Positions 8,738-17,391 of a DNA stretch of 64,000 nucleotides are shown here, in pieces. The translations under genes were made by a program, and so were the position numbers. The notes beneath the pieces were generated by a model. The model did no database searches, was not told the DNA's origin, and was given only the letters and a program-made list of their open reading frames with translations. Position 1 is the first letter of the stretch, and each line of letters opens with the position of its first letter. The stretch lies in assembly GCA_947467345.1 (NCBI GenBank), contig CANIHD010000009.1:48816-112815 (forward strand). Direction: 5' to 3'. The DNA comes from Alphaproteobacteria bacterium. Lineage in GTDB: Bacteria > Pseudomonadota > Alphaproteobacteria > Micropepsales > Micropepsaceae.

Positions 8738-9620
8738 GGCGGGCCTCGCTTTGCGTAGCGTCTAAGAGATTTTGCGCCGTCGCGGCTTCGCCGAGCAGAA
8801 CGTCCAGCGATGGAATATTGCTGTCCCATTCGATCAGCGTCGGCACAGGGCCAAAAAGCTTCAGCGCTTTTTCGTAAAGCGACCACACATCGGCACTTAC
8901 GCGTGCGCCGTGATCGTCCACACGTATCGAGCGGCCGTTGCCGAGATCGCGCACGCTATGCCCAGCGAGATGGATTTCACCGATCGCAGAAGCGGGCAGG
9001 CCGAGAAGATAGTCTTCCGCGCTCCAGCCGTGATTGCTGGCGCTGACAAAAATATTGTTCACGTCGCAGAGAATGCTGCAGCCAGTGCGCGCGGCTATCT
9101 CGGCCATAAATTCCCATTCGGGAATGGTCGAATGCGTGTACTGCACATAGGTGGACGGATTCTCGATCAATATTTTCCGCGCCAGCGTGGTCTGTGCCTG
9201 ATCCATATGGCGGCAGACGACGTCCAGCGCTTCTTCCGTCATGGGCAGCGGCAGAAGATCGGCGAGATAGACTCCGTTCACCGCGCTCCAAGATAAATGC
9301 TCGGAGACAAGTCCGGGTTCAAACCGCGCAATTGCTTCGCGCACACGCTGCAAATGTTCGCGGTCGAGATCGTCGGCACCACCAAGTGAAAGGCCGACGC
9401 CGTGAAGAGAAATCGGTAGGTCACGGCGAATGACGTCGAGCTGCGCCGGATTGGTGCCGCCGCCGAAATAATCTTCGCTATGCACCTCTATCCAGGCAAT
9501 CGCAGGACGCTCTTCCGCGACTTCGCGATGATGTTGAAAGCGCAGCCCGATTCCGGCCGCTGCCGGAATCGAGCCGCACGACGCGGCGGTATTCGGAGCT
9601 TGGGGAGACCGCCGCATCAT
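8721..9620 (-). CDS. bufB: DUF692/MNIO enzyme, bufferin maturase (BufB/GigA-like)
   Basis: The 299-aa protein belongs to the multinuclear non-heme iron oxidase family (DUF692, TIM barrel). These iron enzymes modify Cys residues of RiPP precursors; for bufferins the modified Cys form thiooxazoles that bind copper. Visible metal-site motifs in order are HGVGLSLGG, SEHLSWS, ENPSTYVQY, CDVNNIFVSASNHG and EIHLAGHS. Two ATG codons in tandem (9620 and 9617) lie 2 nt behind the precursor stop; either may be the start. An open frame runs further upstream inside bufA but is not needed. It acts in the cytoplasm on the DUF2282 precursor. Confidence 0.92.
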   Translation of the reverse strand: MMRRSPQAPNTAASCGSIPAAAGIGLRFQHHREVAEERPAIAWIEVHSEDYFGGGTNPAQLDVIRRDLPISLHGVGLSLGGADDLDREHLQRVREAIARFEPGLVSEHLSWSAVNGVYLADLLPLPMTEEALDVVCRHMDQAQTTLARKILIENPSTYVQYTHSTIPEWEFMAEIAARTGCSILCDVNNIFVSASNHGWSAEDYLLGLPASAIGEIHLAGHSVRDLGNGRSIRVDDHGARVSADVWSLYEKALKLFGPVPTLIEWDSNIPSLDVLLGEAATAQNLLDATQSEARHADAA

Positions 9621-9622
9621 GA

Positions 9623-9925
9623 TTACATCGCCTTCATGGAGCCGCCGGCGATCTTCGCGCACACGCCGGTTGGCACGAGCACGAAGGACTTCGTATCGCG
9701 CATCATGGTGGCTTGGCCGGCGCACGAATGAACGCCTTCGGCGCAATCGTTCTTGGCGGCGGCGTTGATGCCGTAACATTTCTCAAGCTTGTCGCGTGTC
9801 GCGCGGGCCATGTTGTCACGCACGATTTGCGGCATGCCTTGCTGGGCGAAAACGGGAACTTGCGCAGACGCGAGACCGATGGCGCCGACCAGAGCGGATG
9901 CGATGAGAAGATGATTGCTGTTCAT
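9623..9925 (-). CDS. bufA: DUF2282 bufferin precursor (BufA1-like)
   Basis: The 100-aa protein has a signal peptide (1-28, LLIASALVGAIGLASAQ, cleavage near VFAQ) and a mature part with four Cys in the DUF2282 pattern: EKCYGI, AKNDCAEG, HSCAGQ and PTGVCAKIAGGS. In the family these Cys are the sites of MNIO-made thiooxazole groups, and the exported peptide sequesters copper. The ATG at 9925 is chosen because the signal peptide starts there and AAAGG lies 8 nt before it; an in-frame ATG at 9949 is possible. It is the first gene of the operon bufA-bufB-bufC-doxX, behind a SigF-type promoter. Confidence 0.93.
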   Translation of the reverse strand: MNSNHLLIASALVGAIGLASAQVPVFAQQGMPQIVRDNMARATRDKLEKCYGINAAAKNDCAEGVHSCAGQATMMRDTKSFVLVPTGVCAKIAGGSMKAM

Positions 9926-9974
9926 TGTTCGAACCTTTCGAAATGCCACTTCTCATGAAGCGGTCATGGATAGG

Positions 9975-10000
9975 TTCGGTGGCAGGAACGGGAAGGTTAC
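9975..10000 (-). promoter_or_regulatory. SigF-type ECF promoter of the bufferin operon
   Basis: Read on the minus strand the sequence is GTAACC, 16 nt, CGAA. This is exactly the motif known for SigF-dependent promoters in Caulobacter, where SigF drives DUF2282 operons. It lies about 50 nt upstream of the bufA ATG and between bufA and the divergent sigF gene. Confidence 0.85.
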
Positions 10001-10056
10001 GCGTTCGCTGAAAAATAATACGAGGCGGGAGGGCGGCCTCGCGTTAGACTAATGCA

Positions 10057-10656
10057 ATGACGACTGTGGCCGATGCCGAAGAAACTTCGCCAGAATTAAC
10101 ACCTGGGCCGGACGAATGGTCGGTCCTGATGGCGCGGGTACAGGCAGGGGATAGCGCCGCTTATCGCCGGCTTCTGCACAGCGTTACGCCCTATTTGCGC
10201 ACGATCTGCGGACACCACCACCGGGACGGGCGCGATGTTGAGGATTCGGTCCAGGACATACTCCTGACCATTCATATGGTGCGGCACACCTATGATCCCG
10301 CGCGCCCGTTCAAGCCTTGGGCTGCCGCGATCGCCAAGCGCCGGATCATAGACCGCCTTCGGGTCCAGCGCCGCACCCGCGCCCGTGAAACTTTTTTAGA
10401 TGCCGGGCACGAAACCTTTCCGGCCCCCGCAACGAACATTGAGGAGGCCGCATCCGAGTCCCGGGCGCTGTACCTTGCCGTGGAGGCTCTGCCCGAGCGC
10501 CAGCGCGAGGCCATTCAGTTGACGAAGTTGAAGGAGATGTCTTTGAAATAGGCGGAGGTGCAGTCCGGTCAGTCGGTGACGGCGCTGAAGATTGCCACCC
10601 ACCGTGCGCTCAAGACCTTGCGCCGCATGCTCGAGAAGGGACCGGCCGAACCATGA
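10057..10656 (+). pseudogene. sigF: SigF-like ECF sigma factor with an in-frame amber stop
   Basis: The frame 10057-10656 encodes an ECF sigma factor of about 199 codons: region 2 (about residues 25-95, with GRDVEDSVQDILLTIH and PWAAAIAKRRIIDRLR) and region 4 (about 135-195). Codon 165 (10549-10551) is TAG, falling in the first helices of region 4 (LKEMSLK, stop, AEVQSGQSV). After it the frame still encodes a good helix-turn-helix end (ATHRALKTLRRML) and stops with TGA overlapping the nrsF ATG. A single G-to-T change from GAG (Glu) explains it. Without readthrough the protein lacks the -35-binding domain. Its normal job is to activate the bufferin operon. Confidence 0.88.
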
Positions 10657-11291
10657 CGAACACGCCAGACCTCATCGAGCAATTGACGGCGCACGCCTCT
10701 CCGGTGAAGCGCTTGCGCCCGCCGGCCTGGCGCGCGGCGATATGGCTTGCCGTTTACGGGGTCGTGCTCGCGCTTGCGGTTATTGTGTTCGACGCATGGC
10801 CGAATATGCGGATGCGCCTGCAGTCCATGCCTTTTGTGTGGGAAATCGCGGGGACCGTGCTCACCGGCGTGGCTGCCATTGTAGCCGCGTTTTATCTGGC
10901 ATTGCCGGACCGCAGCAGGAGCATTGCGCTTCTCGTCGTGCCGCCGCTTGCCGTGTGGCTCGGGAGCAGTGGCTATGGCTGCCTGGTCAATATCGGCGAT
11001 GGCGGCGACGGTTGGTTACGCTCGAGCGATTGCGTGATGTTTATTATCGGGACCAGCGTTCCGCTCGGCTTGGCGCTGTATGTTGTGTTACGCCGCGCTG
11101 TGCCGCTCGATCCGCTTGCGGTGCTTGCGGTCGGCGGTCTTGGCGTTGCCGCGCTCAGCGCGGTTGTGCTGCAATTTTTCCATCCGTTTGACACCACCAT
11201 TATCGACCTGGTGTTGCACATGGTCGCGGTGCTCACCGTCGTGGCGGTGATGACGACGCTTGGGCGGCGTGGAATGCAGCTGCCGGCCTAA
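10653..11291 (+). CDS. nrsF: NrsF/DUF1109 anti-sigma factor (membrane)
   Basis: The 212-aa protein has six predicted membrane helices and the DUF1109 (NrsF) layout: a short cytoplasmic N-terminus that would hold SigF, then paired helices. Two Cys, at about 110 (SGYGCLVN) and 127 (SSDCVMF), lie in a non-membrane loop; in the family two conserved Cys are needed for sensing heavy metals. The ATG overlaps the sigF TGA (ATGA), the usual sigma/anti-sigma coupling. The gene is intact although its sigma partner is not, which would leave an orphan anti-sigma factor unless readthrough occurs. Confidence 0.88.
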   Translation: MTNTPDLIEQLTAHASPVKRLRPPAWRAAIWLAVYGVVLALAVIVFDAWPNMRMRLQSMPFVWEIAGTVLTGVAAIVAAFYLALPDRSRSIALLVVPPLAVWLGSSGYGCLVNIGDGGDGWLRSSDCVMFIIGTSVPLGLALYVVLRRAVPLDPLAVLAVGGLGVAALSAVVLQFFHPFDTTIIDLVLHMVAVLTVVAVMTTLGRRGMQLPA

Positions 11292-11292
11292 A

Positions 11293-11688
11293 CTACCCGC
11301 CCAGGCTCTTATCCACCGCCATGGCTTCGATCTGGATCAGTCGGCCGCCACGCAGCGGCATGACCAGGGAATCACGCGTCGGACGGTGCGCCGGGTCGGG
11401 ATACCATTCGTGCCAGGGCTTGTTGACGTGAACGCGATAGGAATCGTCGACGAGATACACCGTGAGCTTGACGATATCGCCCATATCCATGCCGGCTGCA
11501 TCGAGCACGCGCTGCAAATTCTTGAAGCACAACTCGGCCTGGCTGGCGGCATCAGGCGGCATGACGCCGGTCTCGGCGTCTTTGCCCATGATACGGGAGG
11601 TGACGAGGATGGGCCCCACGCGGCAGGCGGTCGGGATCGGCGCGCCGCTATGCGACAGGCCCTTCACGTCGATGCTTTTCTGTCTCAA
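11293..11688 (-). CDS. RidA/YjgF family protein
   Basis: The 131-aa protein has the RidA (YjgF/YER057c/UK114) fold: N-terminal IPTACRVGPILVTSRI, middle QAELCFKNLQRVLDAAGM followed by GDIVKLTVYLVD, and the C-terminal strand LIQIEAMAV. The Arg that in RidA enamine deaminases binds the carboxylate is not in its canonical RxxV context. This may therefore be a RidA relative, of the kind common in aromatic and amino-acid pathway clusters. It is the last gene of a minus-strand run (reductase, MarR, LigB-type dioxygenase, RidA), 71 nt after the dioxygenase gene, and converges on nrsF. Confidence 0.82.
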   Translation of the reverse strand: MRQKSIDVKGLSHSGAPIPTACRVGPILVTSRIMGKDAETGVMPPDAASQAELCFKNLQRVLDAAGMDMGDIVKLTVYLVDDSYRVHVNKPWHEWYPDPAHRPTRDSLVMPLRGGRLIQIEAMAVDKSLGG

Positions 11689-11759
11689 TGCCAGTCTCCG
11701 GTGTCCTAGGATATAATTTTAGGTGGGTCGGTTCAGTGACGCCAGTAGTGGGAGCGCCA

Positions 11760-12749
11760 TTAACTCCATTGGGCAAAGCCCAGCCCGGCGCCGGTGAGGG
11801 CAGGGGTGCGGTAGGCGGGAATATAGTCGATCCAGGCCAGGCCGAGGCCTTCCGCCGCCGCTGCGGCGCAGATCCAGCTTCGTATCTCCGAGCTTCCGGC
11901 CTTCAACCGTTCGGGCGGCAACGCGCCGAGGTAATCCAGATCGTTTTTCCGGAACGCCTCGATGAGGCCGTGATCGAGCTCCTCGTCGACCACGAAATGC
12001 GACAGCCCGCCCGAGGCGATGATACCGACGCGCAAATCGTCCGGGTAGGACTCGACCAACGCCTTGATCGCCCGCCCGAGTTTCACGCAGCGCGACGGTG
12101 AGACGGGATTCGGCTCGTAATAGGTGTTCATGAACACCGGAATGATCGGCAGAGATTTTCGCGCCGGCAAATAGGTGCGGTGAATATACGAGTAAGCGTG
12201 GCCCTCATGCTGATCGGGCGGAATCGATTTCACCGCGGTGATGTCAAAACCGTTTTTCGTCAGCCCCGTGATCAGATGCAACGCCAATTTGCCGTGCACC
12301 GGATAATGAATGTCGCCATCGGGTTCGCGGCGGCGCATTTGCGCGCGCTTGTACCAATCTTCCGGCATGGTTTCCGGCGCGCCGGCATTGCGGATCGTGT
12401 CGCCATAAAAGATAGCGAGCGAGGGCATCATGGCGTCGAGAAATAGTTCGTGCTGGTCATCGCCCACAATGATCAGCGCATCTAGCGGCGTCGCTTCTAT
12501 GGCGGCGCGCAATTTCAGAATGGACGCATCGGTTTGGCGATGACGCTCTATCATCTTTTCGGGCGTGACACGGTCTTCGGCGTCGGCGGGCGCGGCGGCT
12601 AGAAGCCCATCATAGGTCAGCGTTTCACCGCCACGGCCGTAAAGCGGCATGCGCCGATCCGACACGCGGAATTTCTCGATCCAATCCTCCGCCTCGGTGA
12701 CCAGCATGACGCTGTGCGACGAACCGAAAGCGGCGGTGATGCGTGCCAA
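11760..12749 (-). CDS. Class III extradiol dioxygenase (LigB superfamily)
   Basis: The 329-aa protein resembles the LigB catalytic beta subunit of protocatechuate 4,5-dioxygenase. It shows the N-terminal metal-ligand region FGSSHSVM, a second cluster DALIIVGDDQHELF, and the C-terminal block VGIIASGGLSHFVVDEELD that carries the catalytic His and the acidic residues typical of the family. Such enzymes open catecholic rings with Fe(II) and O2 in the cytoplasm. It is slightly longer than LigB and has no LigA partner next to it, as in single-subunit relatives. The MarR gene upstream and RidA downstream suggest one catabolic unit; the true substrate is not shown. Confidence 0.8.
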   Translation of the reverse strand: MARITAAFGSSHSVMLVTEAEDWIEKFRVSDRRMPLYGRGGETLTYDGLLAAAPADAEDRVTPEKMIERHRQTDASILKLRAAIEATPLDALIIVGDDQHELFLDAMMPSLAIFYGDTIRNAGAPETMPEDWYKRAQMRRREPDGDIHYPVHGKLALHLITGLTKNGFDITAVKSIPPDQHEGHAYSYIHRTYLPARKSLPIIPVFMNTYYEPNPVSPSRCVKLGRAIKALVESYPDDLRVGIIASGGLSHFVVDEELDHGLIEAFRKNDLDYLGALPPERLKAGSSEIRSWICAAAAAEGLGLAWIDYIPAYRTPALTGAGLGFAQWS

Positions 12750-12770
12750 AGCAAGCCCCTTAGATGATTG

Positions 12771-12799
12771 CGCGCCAGGAGATTTTTTTCCTGGGCGCG
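12771..12799. repeat. Inverted repeat between the marR and dioxygenase genes
   Basis: CGCGCCAGGA (12771-12780) pairs with TCCTGGGCGCG (12789-12799, one bulge) around a T-rich loop. There is no U-tract after the stem on the minus strand, so it could be an mRNA processing or attenuation hairpin rather than a terminator. Confidence 0.4.
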
Positions 12800-12804
12800 T
12801 CCCC

Positions 12805-13278
12805 TCAATCTTCCATCCGTGCGACGTTGGTGCGCACTTTCTGCAACAAGGCGATCAATGTATTGGTCTCGTCGCCGCTCAGTCCGGCCACGATGCGTTC
12901 TTGCCGCTTCAACGCGACGCCGAGAATTTTTTCGTACAGCGCTAGTCCCGACGCCGTGAACGCCACGGTGCGTTTGCGCGCATCGGTGCCGTGCGGGGCG
13001 ATCAGCACATAGCCTTCCGCTTCCAGCACCCGCAGTGAACGCGATGCCGCCGCTTTGTCGAGCTGTGCTATTTGGCAGAGGCGATTGGCGGTGGTGTTGG
13101 GTTCGGCGGCAAGCGCTGTGAGCACGCGCCATTCGGTGACGCCGATGCCAAATGTGTTCTGGTAAAATTGCGAGGCGCCGCGATAGAGCCCATTGGAAAT
13201 CGAAATGATTAGGAACGGCACATAACGATTGTGATCAATGGCGGCGACGGGTTTTTCGCTGGGAGTCGCGTGTTTCAT
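12805..13278 (-). CDS. MarR family transcriptional regulator
   Basis: The 157-aa protein has the winged-helix MarR domain: helix entry GVTEWRVLTALA near residue 45, the recognition helix in RLCQIAQLDKAAASRSLRVLEAEGYV, the wing IAPHGTDARKRTVAFTASG, and a C-terminal dimer helix (ETNTLIALLQKVRTNVA). The ATG at 13278 fits better than a GTG 12 nt upstream. MarR proteins usually repress a neighbouring catabolic or efflux gene and release DNA on binding an aromatic ligand. Probable targets are the LigB-type and PDR/VanB genes around it; no operator was recognised. Confidence 0.88.
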   Translation of the reverse strand: MKHATPSEKPVAAIDHNRYVPFLIISISNGLYRGASQFYQNTFGIGVTEWRVLTALAAEPNTTANRLCQIAQLDKAAASRSLRVLEAEGYVLIAPHGTDARKRTVAFTASGLALYEKILGVALKRQERIVAGLSGDETNTLIALLQKVRTNVARMED

Positions 13279-13490
13279 CGCATCTACCAAAATCCGCCAG
13301 TCCGCGTGGCAAACGGCCGCGCGCAGGCAACGATCTTAAATGAACCGGTTCGGCCACAGGTTTCGGCCACACTGCGCCGCGCCGAACTGCCCGATGGGGA
13401 CAAGACTATGCAATCATACATGCCAGCCCATTGGCAACGCCGGAAAAGCGATTGCCCGGCGGAACGCCGGCCAATCAGAGGTTAGGCGAA

Positions 13491-14477
13491 TCAGAGATCC
13501 AGCACCAGGCGAGGCGATTTGGAGCCGGAGCAGCAAATCATCATGGTGGCATTCGCCTTGCGCTCGGATTCCGTCAAAATGGAATCGCGATGATCGGGCG
13601 TGCCCGAGATCACCCGCGTTTCGCAGGCGCCGCAAATGCCTTCCTCGCAACTGAAGGGCACGTCTACGCCGGCTTCGCGCACGACTTGAAGGATCGATTT
13701 GCCTTCAGGAACTTTGAGTTCTTTTTTCGAACGCTCCAATTGCACCGTGTAACCGCCCTCGGCGGCGGCGGCGAATTTGGGCGTGAAATATTCCACATGC
13801 ACTTGCTCGGCGCTGAATCCACTGGCGGCTGCCGCGGCTTCAAAAGCCGCGAGCATCGGCGTCGGACCGCAGCAATACATGTGCGAATTCTTCGGCAGCC
13901 CCGCGATGATGTTCGCGATCGGCATCACGCCGCCTTTTTCTTGATCGAAATGCAGCTTCACTTGCGGATAGGATTCCAGCTCCTTCACGAAGGCTGCATC
14001 GATACGGGAGCGTGCGGAATAATAGAGCTCCCAGGAACGACCGAGTTCGATCAGCCGTTTCGCCATGCAATAGATCGGCGTCACGCCGATGCCGCCGGCG
14101 AACAGAACGACGTGATCCGCAGTTTCGACCAACGGGAAATTGTTGCGCGGCGGCTCGATGGTGATCGGCTGCCCGACGCGCAAATGCGTGTGCATGAACA
14201 GCGAACCGCCGCGGCTGTTCGGGTCCAGTTTCACGCCCACAATATATTCCGTCAGCGACGGACCGTAATTGGTCAGCGAGTATTGGCGCTCAATGCCGTT
14301 GGGCAACATCAGGCTAATATGCGAGCCCGGTGTGGCACCCGGCATGGCGGCGCCGTCCGCTCGGCGGAAGGTGTAAAGATTGGTGTCCTTGGCCGCCATC
14401 TGGATGGATGTCAGGAGTACCTCGAGGGCCAAAGCGGTAAGGGCAGGTTTAGAGCTGTCGGCCAAAGCGTTCGTCAT
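13491..14477 (-). CDS. PDR/VanB family oxidoreductase (FMN/NADH plus C-terminal 2Fe-2S ferredoxin)
   Basis: The 328-aa protein has the phthalate dioxygenase reductase / VanB order: a flavin-binding barrel (about 20-115, with the RQYSLTN flavin motif), an NAD-binding domain (about 120-225, HVVLFAGGIGVTPIY and YCCGPTPML) and a C-terminal plant-type [2Fe-2S] domain whose ligands are CEEGICGACE and a later Cys (MMICCS). It passes electrons from NADH to a Rieske oxygenase. No oxygenase gene lies in the window, so the partner must be elsewhere. It heads the minus-strand catabolic run and is divergent from the MFS gene. Confidence 0.9.
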   Translation of the reverse strand: MTNALADSSKPALTALALEVLLTSIQMAAKDTNLYTFRRADGAAMPGATPGSHISLMLPNGIERQYSLTNYGPSLTEYIVGVKLDPNSRGGSLFMHTHLRVGQPITIEPPRNNFPLVETADHVVLFAGGIGVTPIYCMAKRLIELGRSWELYYSARSRIDAAFVKELESYPQVKLHFDQEKGGVMPIANIIAGLPKNSHMYCCGPTPMLAAFEAAAAASGFSAEQVHVEYFTPKFAAAAEGGYTVQLERSKKELKVPEGKSILQVVREAGVDVPFSCEEGICGACETRVISGTPDHRDSILTESERKANATMMICCSGSKSPRLVLDL

Positions 14478-14789
14478 CCAAATCTGGAGCCTCGGATAGG
14501 GCCGGCTCCCTGCGATCTAAGCCCAAGACCCTGTCACGGGCAGTTTCTCCCCACCTATACCAATACATCCCTACCGCAAAGGAAAAATGGGGTGTGAAAA
14601 GCGCCTTCACAAGGCATGGGCTTGGCACATGACCGCATGGTGAACAACGGTGTTCTAAATTGCCAGACAGGTCCAAGGCTGCAGCCGGATGGTGCTCTTC
14701 GCAGATGCGGCAGACGCTTTGGCGACGGTTTTGGCACCAGGGTACCACTCAGTGCTTGCGTGGGCCGGTGCGCGCGTTAATCAGAGCAT
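14478..14789. other. Intergenic stretch between divergent reductase and MFS genes
   Basis: The 312-nt stretch separates two divergent genes and must hold both promoters and any MarR-type operator. I see no convincing palindrome, terminator or small gene in it. Confidence 0.4.
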
Positions 14790-16238
14790 ATGGCCACGAC
14801 ATCGCAACCGCCGCCGGACGACCCCAAAGCCGGGGCTGCGCCCGAAGAGGTGCCAAAGGTCTCGCCCCTCGTTCCGCTGATCGTTGCCGCCAGCCTGTTC
14901 ATGGAGGGGCTCGACACCTCCATCGTCAACACGGCGCTGCCGCGCATGGCCGACACGTTCCACGTCACGGCGCCGCAGATGAGCAGCGCCATTACGGCCT
15001 ATCTCCTGGCGCTTGCGGTATTCATTCCGGTGAGTGGCTGGATCGCCGACCGTTTCGGCGCTCGCAAGGTCTATTGCACCGCCATTGCCTGCTTCACCTT
15101 CGGCTCCATGATGAGCGGCTTTGCCTCGTCCATTAATATGCTGATTTTCGCGCGCATCATTCAGGGCTTCGGCGGCGCCATGATGACGCCGGTCGGCCGC
15201 CTGATCCTGGCGCGATCCTTTCCCAAGGATCAGCTGATGCGGGCCATGACGTTTTATATGATGCCCGCCAATCTTGGCCCCACGATCGGACCTATTCTCG
15301 GCGGCGCCATCACCGCGGCGTTTGGCTGGCAATGGAATTTCTTCATCAACCTGCCGTTCGGCGTTCTCGGCATCGCACTGGCGTTGCGCTACATCCCCGA
15401 TGCCAGGCTGCCGGCAACATCGCGTTTCGATTGGTGGGGCTATTTGATTCTCGCAGCCGGGCTGGCAGCCGCGCAGCTCTCGCTGGAAAATCTTGCCCAG
15501 CCTGAGATCAAGGGCGTCACACAGACATTTCTCGTTCTGGCGGCGATCAGCTTTCTAGTCGCCTATGGGATTCACGCCGCGCGCACCCCGAGCCCCGTGC
15601 TCGATTTTCGCCTGTTCCGGCAGCGTGTGTTCGGCGTCTCCATCGGCTTCGGCAATCTTCTGCGGCTCGGGACCTTCCCGGTGTCGTTTCTTGTGGCGCT
15701 TCTGCTGCAGGTCGGCTTTAGCCTAGGGCCATTTGAAACCGGCGTCCTGTTTGCCTTCTTCACCATCGGCGCCGTGACCATGCGCGCCAACATCGCCAAT
15801 CTGGCGCGTATGTTCGGCTTGCGCCGTGTATTGATCACCTGTTCGCTGATCACAGCGGCGGTCACGGTCGGGTTTGTCTTCTTCACGAAAGACACGCCGC
15901 ATTGGTTTATCGCGATGTACCTGTTCTGCTTCGGCGTGCTCAGAAACGCCCAGCATCAAAGCGTCTACGCGCTCTCTTATGCTGAGGTGACGACGGAGGA
16001 CATGTCCAAGTCGACGACCATCACCGCCCTGATGCAGCGCGGTGCGCAATCGATAGGTGTTGGTCTCGCTGCGTCGCTTCTGGCCATATTCTCCGGCGTA
16101 GGCGGCCCGATGGGACCGGAACCATTTCGTCCCGTGTTTCTCGTATTGGCTGCCATTACGGCGGTGACCGCGATTGGCTTTGCGCAACTCAAACCGGACG
16201 ATGGCTGGCAGGTCTCCGGCTACAAGCCGAAAACCTAA
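14790..16238 (+). CDS. MFS transporter, DHA2 (EmrB/QacA) family
   Basis: The 482-aa membrane protein has about 14 helices and the motif-A-like loop GWIADRFGARKVY after helix 2. The drug:H+ antiporter motif GGAMMTPVGRLIL lies near residue 130, and GPTIGPILGGAI near residue 165 is typical of exporters. It begins EGLDTSIVNTALPRMA, the usual first helix of DHA2 proteins. No EmrA-like adaptor is next to it. Divergent transcription from the reductase/MarR cluster suggests export or uptake of the same aromatic compounds. The alcohol dehydrogenase gene starts 1 nt after its TAA. Confidence 0.88.
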   Translation: MATTSQPPPDDPKAGAAPEEVPKVSPLVPLIVAASLFMEGLDTSIVNTALPRMADTFHVTAPQMSSAITAYLLALAVFIPVSGWIADRFGARKVYCTAIACFTFGSMMSGFASSINMLIFARIIQGFGGAMMTPVGRLILARSFPKDQLMRAMTFYMMPANLGPTIGPILGGAITAAFGWQWNFFINLPFGVLGIALALRYIPDARLPATSRFDWWGYLILAAGLAAAQLSLENLAQPEIKGVTQTFLVLAAISFLVAYGIHAARTPSPVLDFRLFRQRVFGVSIGFGNLLRLGTFPVSFLVALLLQVGFSLGPFETGVLFAFFTIGAVTMRANIANLARMFGLRRVLITCSLITAAVTVGFVFFTKDTPHWFIAMYLFCFGVLRNAQHQSVYALSYAEVTTEDMSKSTTITALMQRGAQSIGVGLAASLLAIFSGVGGPMGPEPFRPVFLVLAAITAVTAIGFAQLKPDDGWQVSGYKPKT

Positions 16239-16239
16239 A

Positions 16240-17289
16240 ATGGCGCGGACGGCTGTAATGACTGGCCCGCGCGCAACGGAAATGCGGGATATCGCATTGC
16301 CGGAAGCGGGGCCTGGCGACGGGCTTTTGCGCGTTGAAGTAACCGGCGTGTGCGAATTCGATGCGCAACGTTACCGCCGCGGCGATATTGCGCCGGCGAT
16401 TCTGGGACATGAAATCGTCGGAGTTCTCGAACGCGTTGGGCAGGATATGGCGGTGCGCTGGGGTGTTAGTGCGGGCGACCGCGTGCTCGTTGAAGAATAT
16501 GTTCCATGCCTCGATTGCGAGTGGTGCGCGCGCGGCGAACATCGCCTGTGCGAGGCCGCGCAATTGGATGCGCCGGCGGCGATACGCTATGGCGCCACGC
16601 CGCTGTCTCGCGCTCCGGGACTCTGGGGCGGGTTTGCCGAGGCGATCTATCTGCATCCACGCTCAGTGCTGCACGCCGTGCCGACAGACATGCCGGCCGA
16701 TATCGCGGCGCTCGCCGTGCCGTTGGCGAATGGTGTGCAATGGGCGGTGTTCGACGGCGGCGCCGCGCCCGGAAAAACGGTTCTCATTCTTGGCGGCAAT
16801 CGCTACGGCGCTGCCGCCGCGCTCGCAGCCAAACATGCCGGTGCGCGCGAAGTGCTGCTGGGCGTAACGGGCGCCGAAGCCAAGACGCGTCCCGCCACAG
16901 ACGCCGACTTTGTTTTCGACGTCGAGGAGGGCGATTTCCGCGATGCGGCCATGGCGGCAACCGGTGGGCGCGGGGCGGATGTCGTCGTCGACGCCACGTC
17001 GGATACGTCGGGCCAGGTTGCGGCGGGCGCCATCGCGGTGGCTGCTAAGGGCGGAATATTGGTGCTTGGCGGGGTCGGCACCGTGCCGCTTAATCTGGGC
17101 GAGATAAGGCGGAAATATTTGACGGTGAAACCGGTGCGCAGCCATTCCTACGCTGCCACGCAGCGCGCATTAGATATATTGCGCGCACCACAGACCGCCT
17201 TCGTTACGGGGCAAGAAATATTTCCGCTTTCGGCAGTGGACCAGGCCTTGCGCGCTCGCGCGCGTCACTGCCTGGTCGTTCCAAATTGA
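16240..17289 (+). CDS. Zinc-type medium-chain alcohol dehydrogenase
   Basis: The 349-aa protein has the MDR fold: the GroES-like domain with GHEIVGVLERVG and the structural-zinc lobe (CLDCEWCARGEHRLC, about residues 88-102), then a Rossmann domain (GKTVLILGGNRYGAAAAL near 180). The catalytic-zinc Cys is present near residue 37 (VTGVCEFDAQRY). The glycine-rich turn is GGNRYG rather than GxGxxG, so cofactor binding may be atypical. The ATG at 16240 overlaps no upstream gene and is favoured over upstream in-frame codons inside the MFS gene. It is co-transcribed with the MFS gene. Substrate unknown. Confidence 0.82.
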   Translation: MARTAVMTGPRATEMRDIALPEAGPGDGLLRVEVTGVCEFDAQRYRRGDIAPAILGHEIVGVLERVGQDMAVRWGVSAGDRVLVEEYVPCLDCEWCARGEHRLCEAAQLDAPAAIRYGATPLSRAPGLWGGFAEAIYLHPRSVLHAVPTDMPADIAALAVPLANGVQWAVFDGGAAPGKTVLILGGNRYGAAAALAAKHAGAREVLLGVTGAEAKTRPATDADFVFDVEEGDFRDAAMAATGGRGADVVVDATSDTSGQVAAGAIAVAAKGGILVLGGVGTVPLNLGEIRRKYLTVKPVRSHSYAATQRALDILRAPQTAFVTGQEIFPLSAVDQALRARARHCLVVPN

Positions 17290-17391
17290 AACGTATACGG
17301 ATCATTCTGACGAATTGATGCCGATGAATTGCCGAATCGGCGGATTTTGTGTAGCTGCAGCGTATAAACCCCAGGAACCCGAGGGCAGATT

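Noticed and set aside
13431..14597. 388-codon plus-strand open frame over the PDR/VanB reductase gene
   Set aside because: The minus strand shows all flavin, NAD and Fe-S motifs; the plus-strand product resembles nothing.
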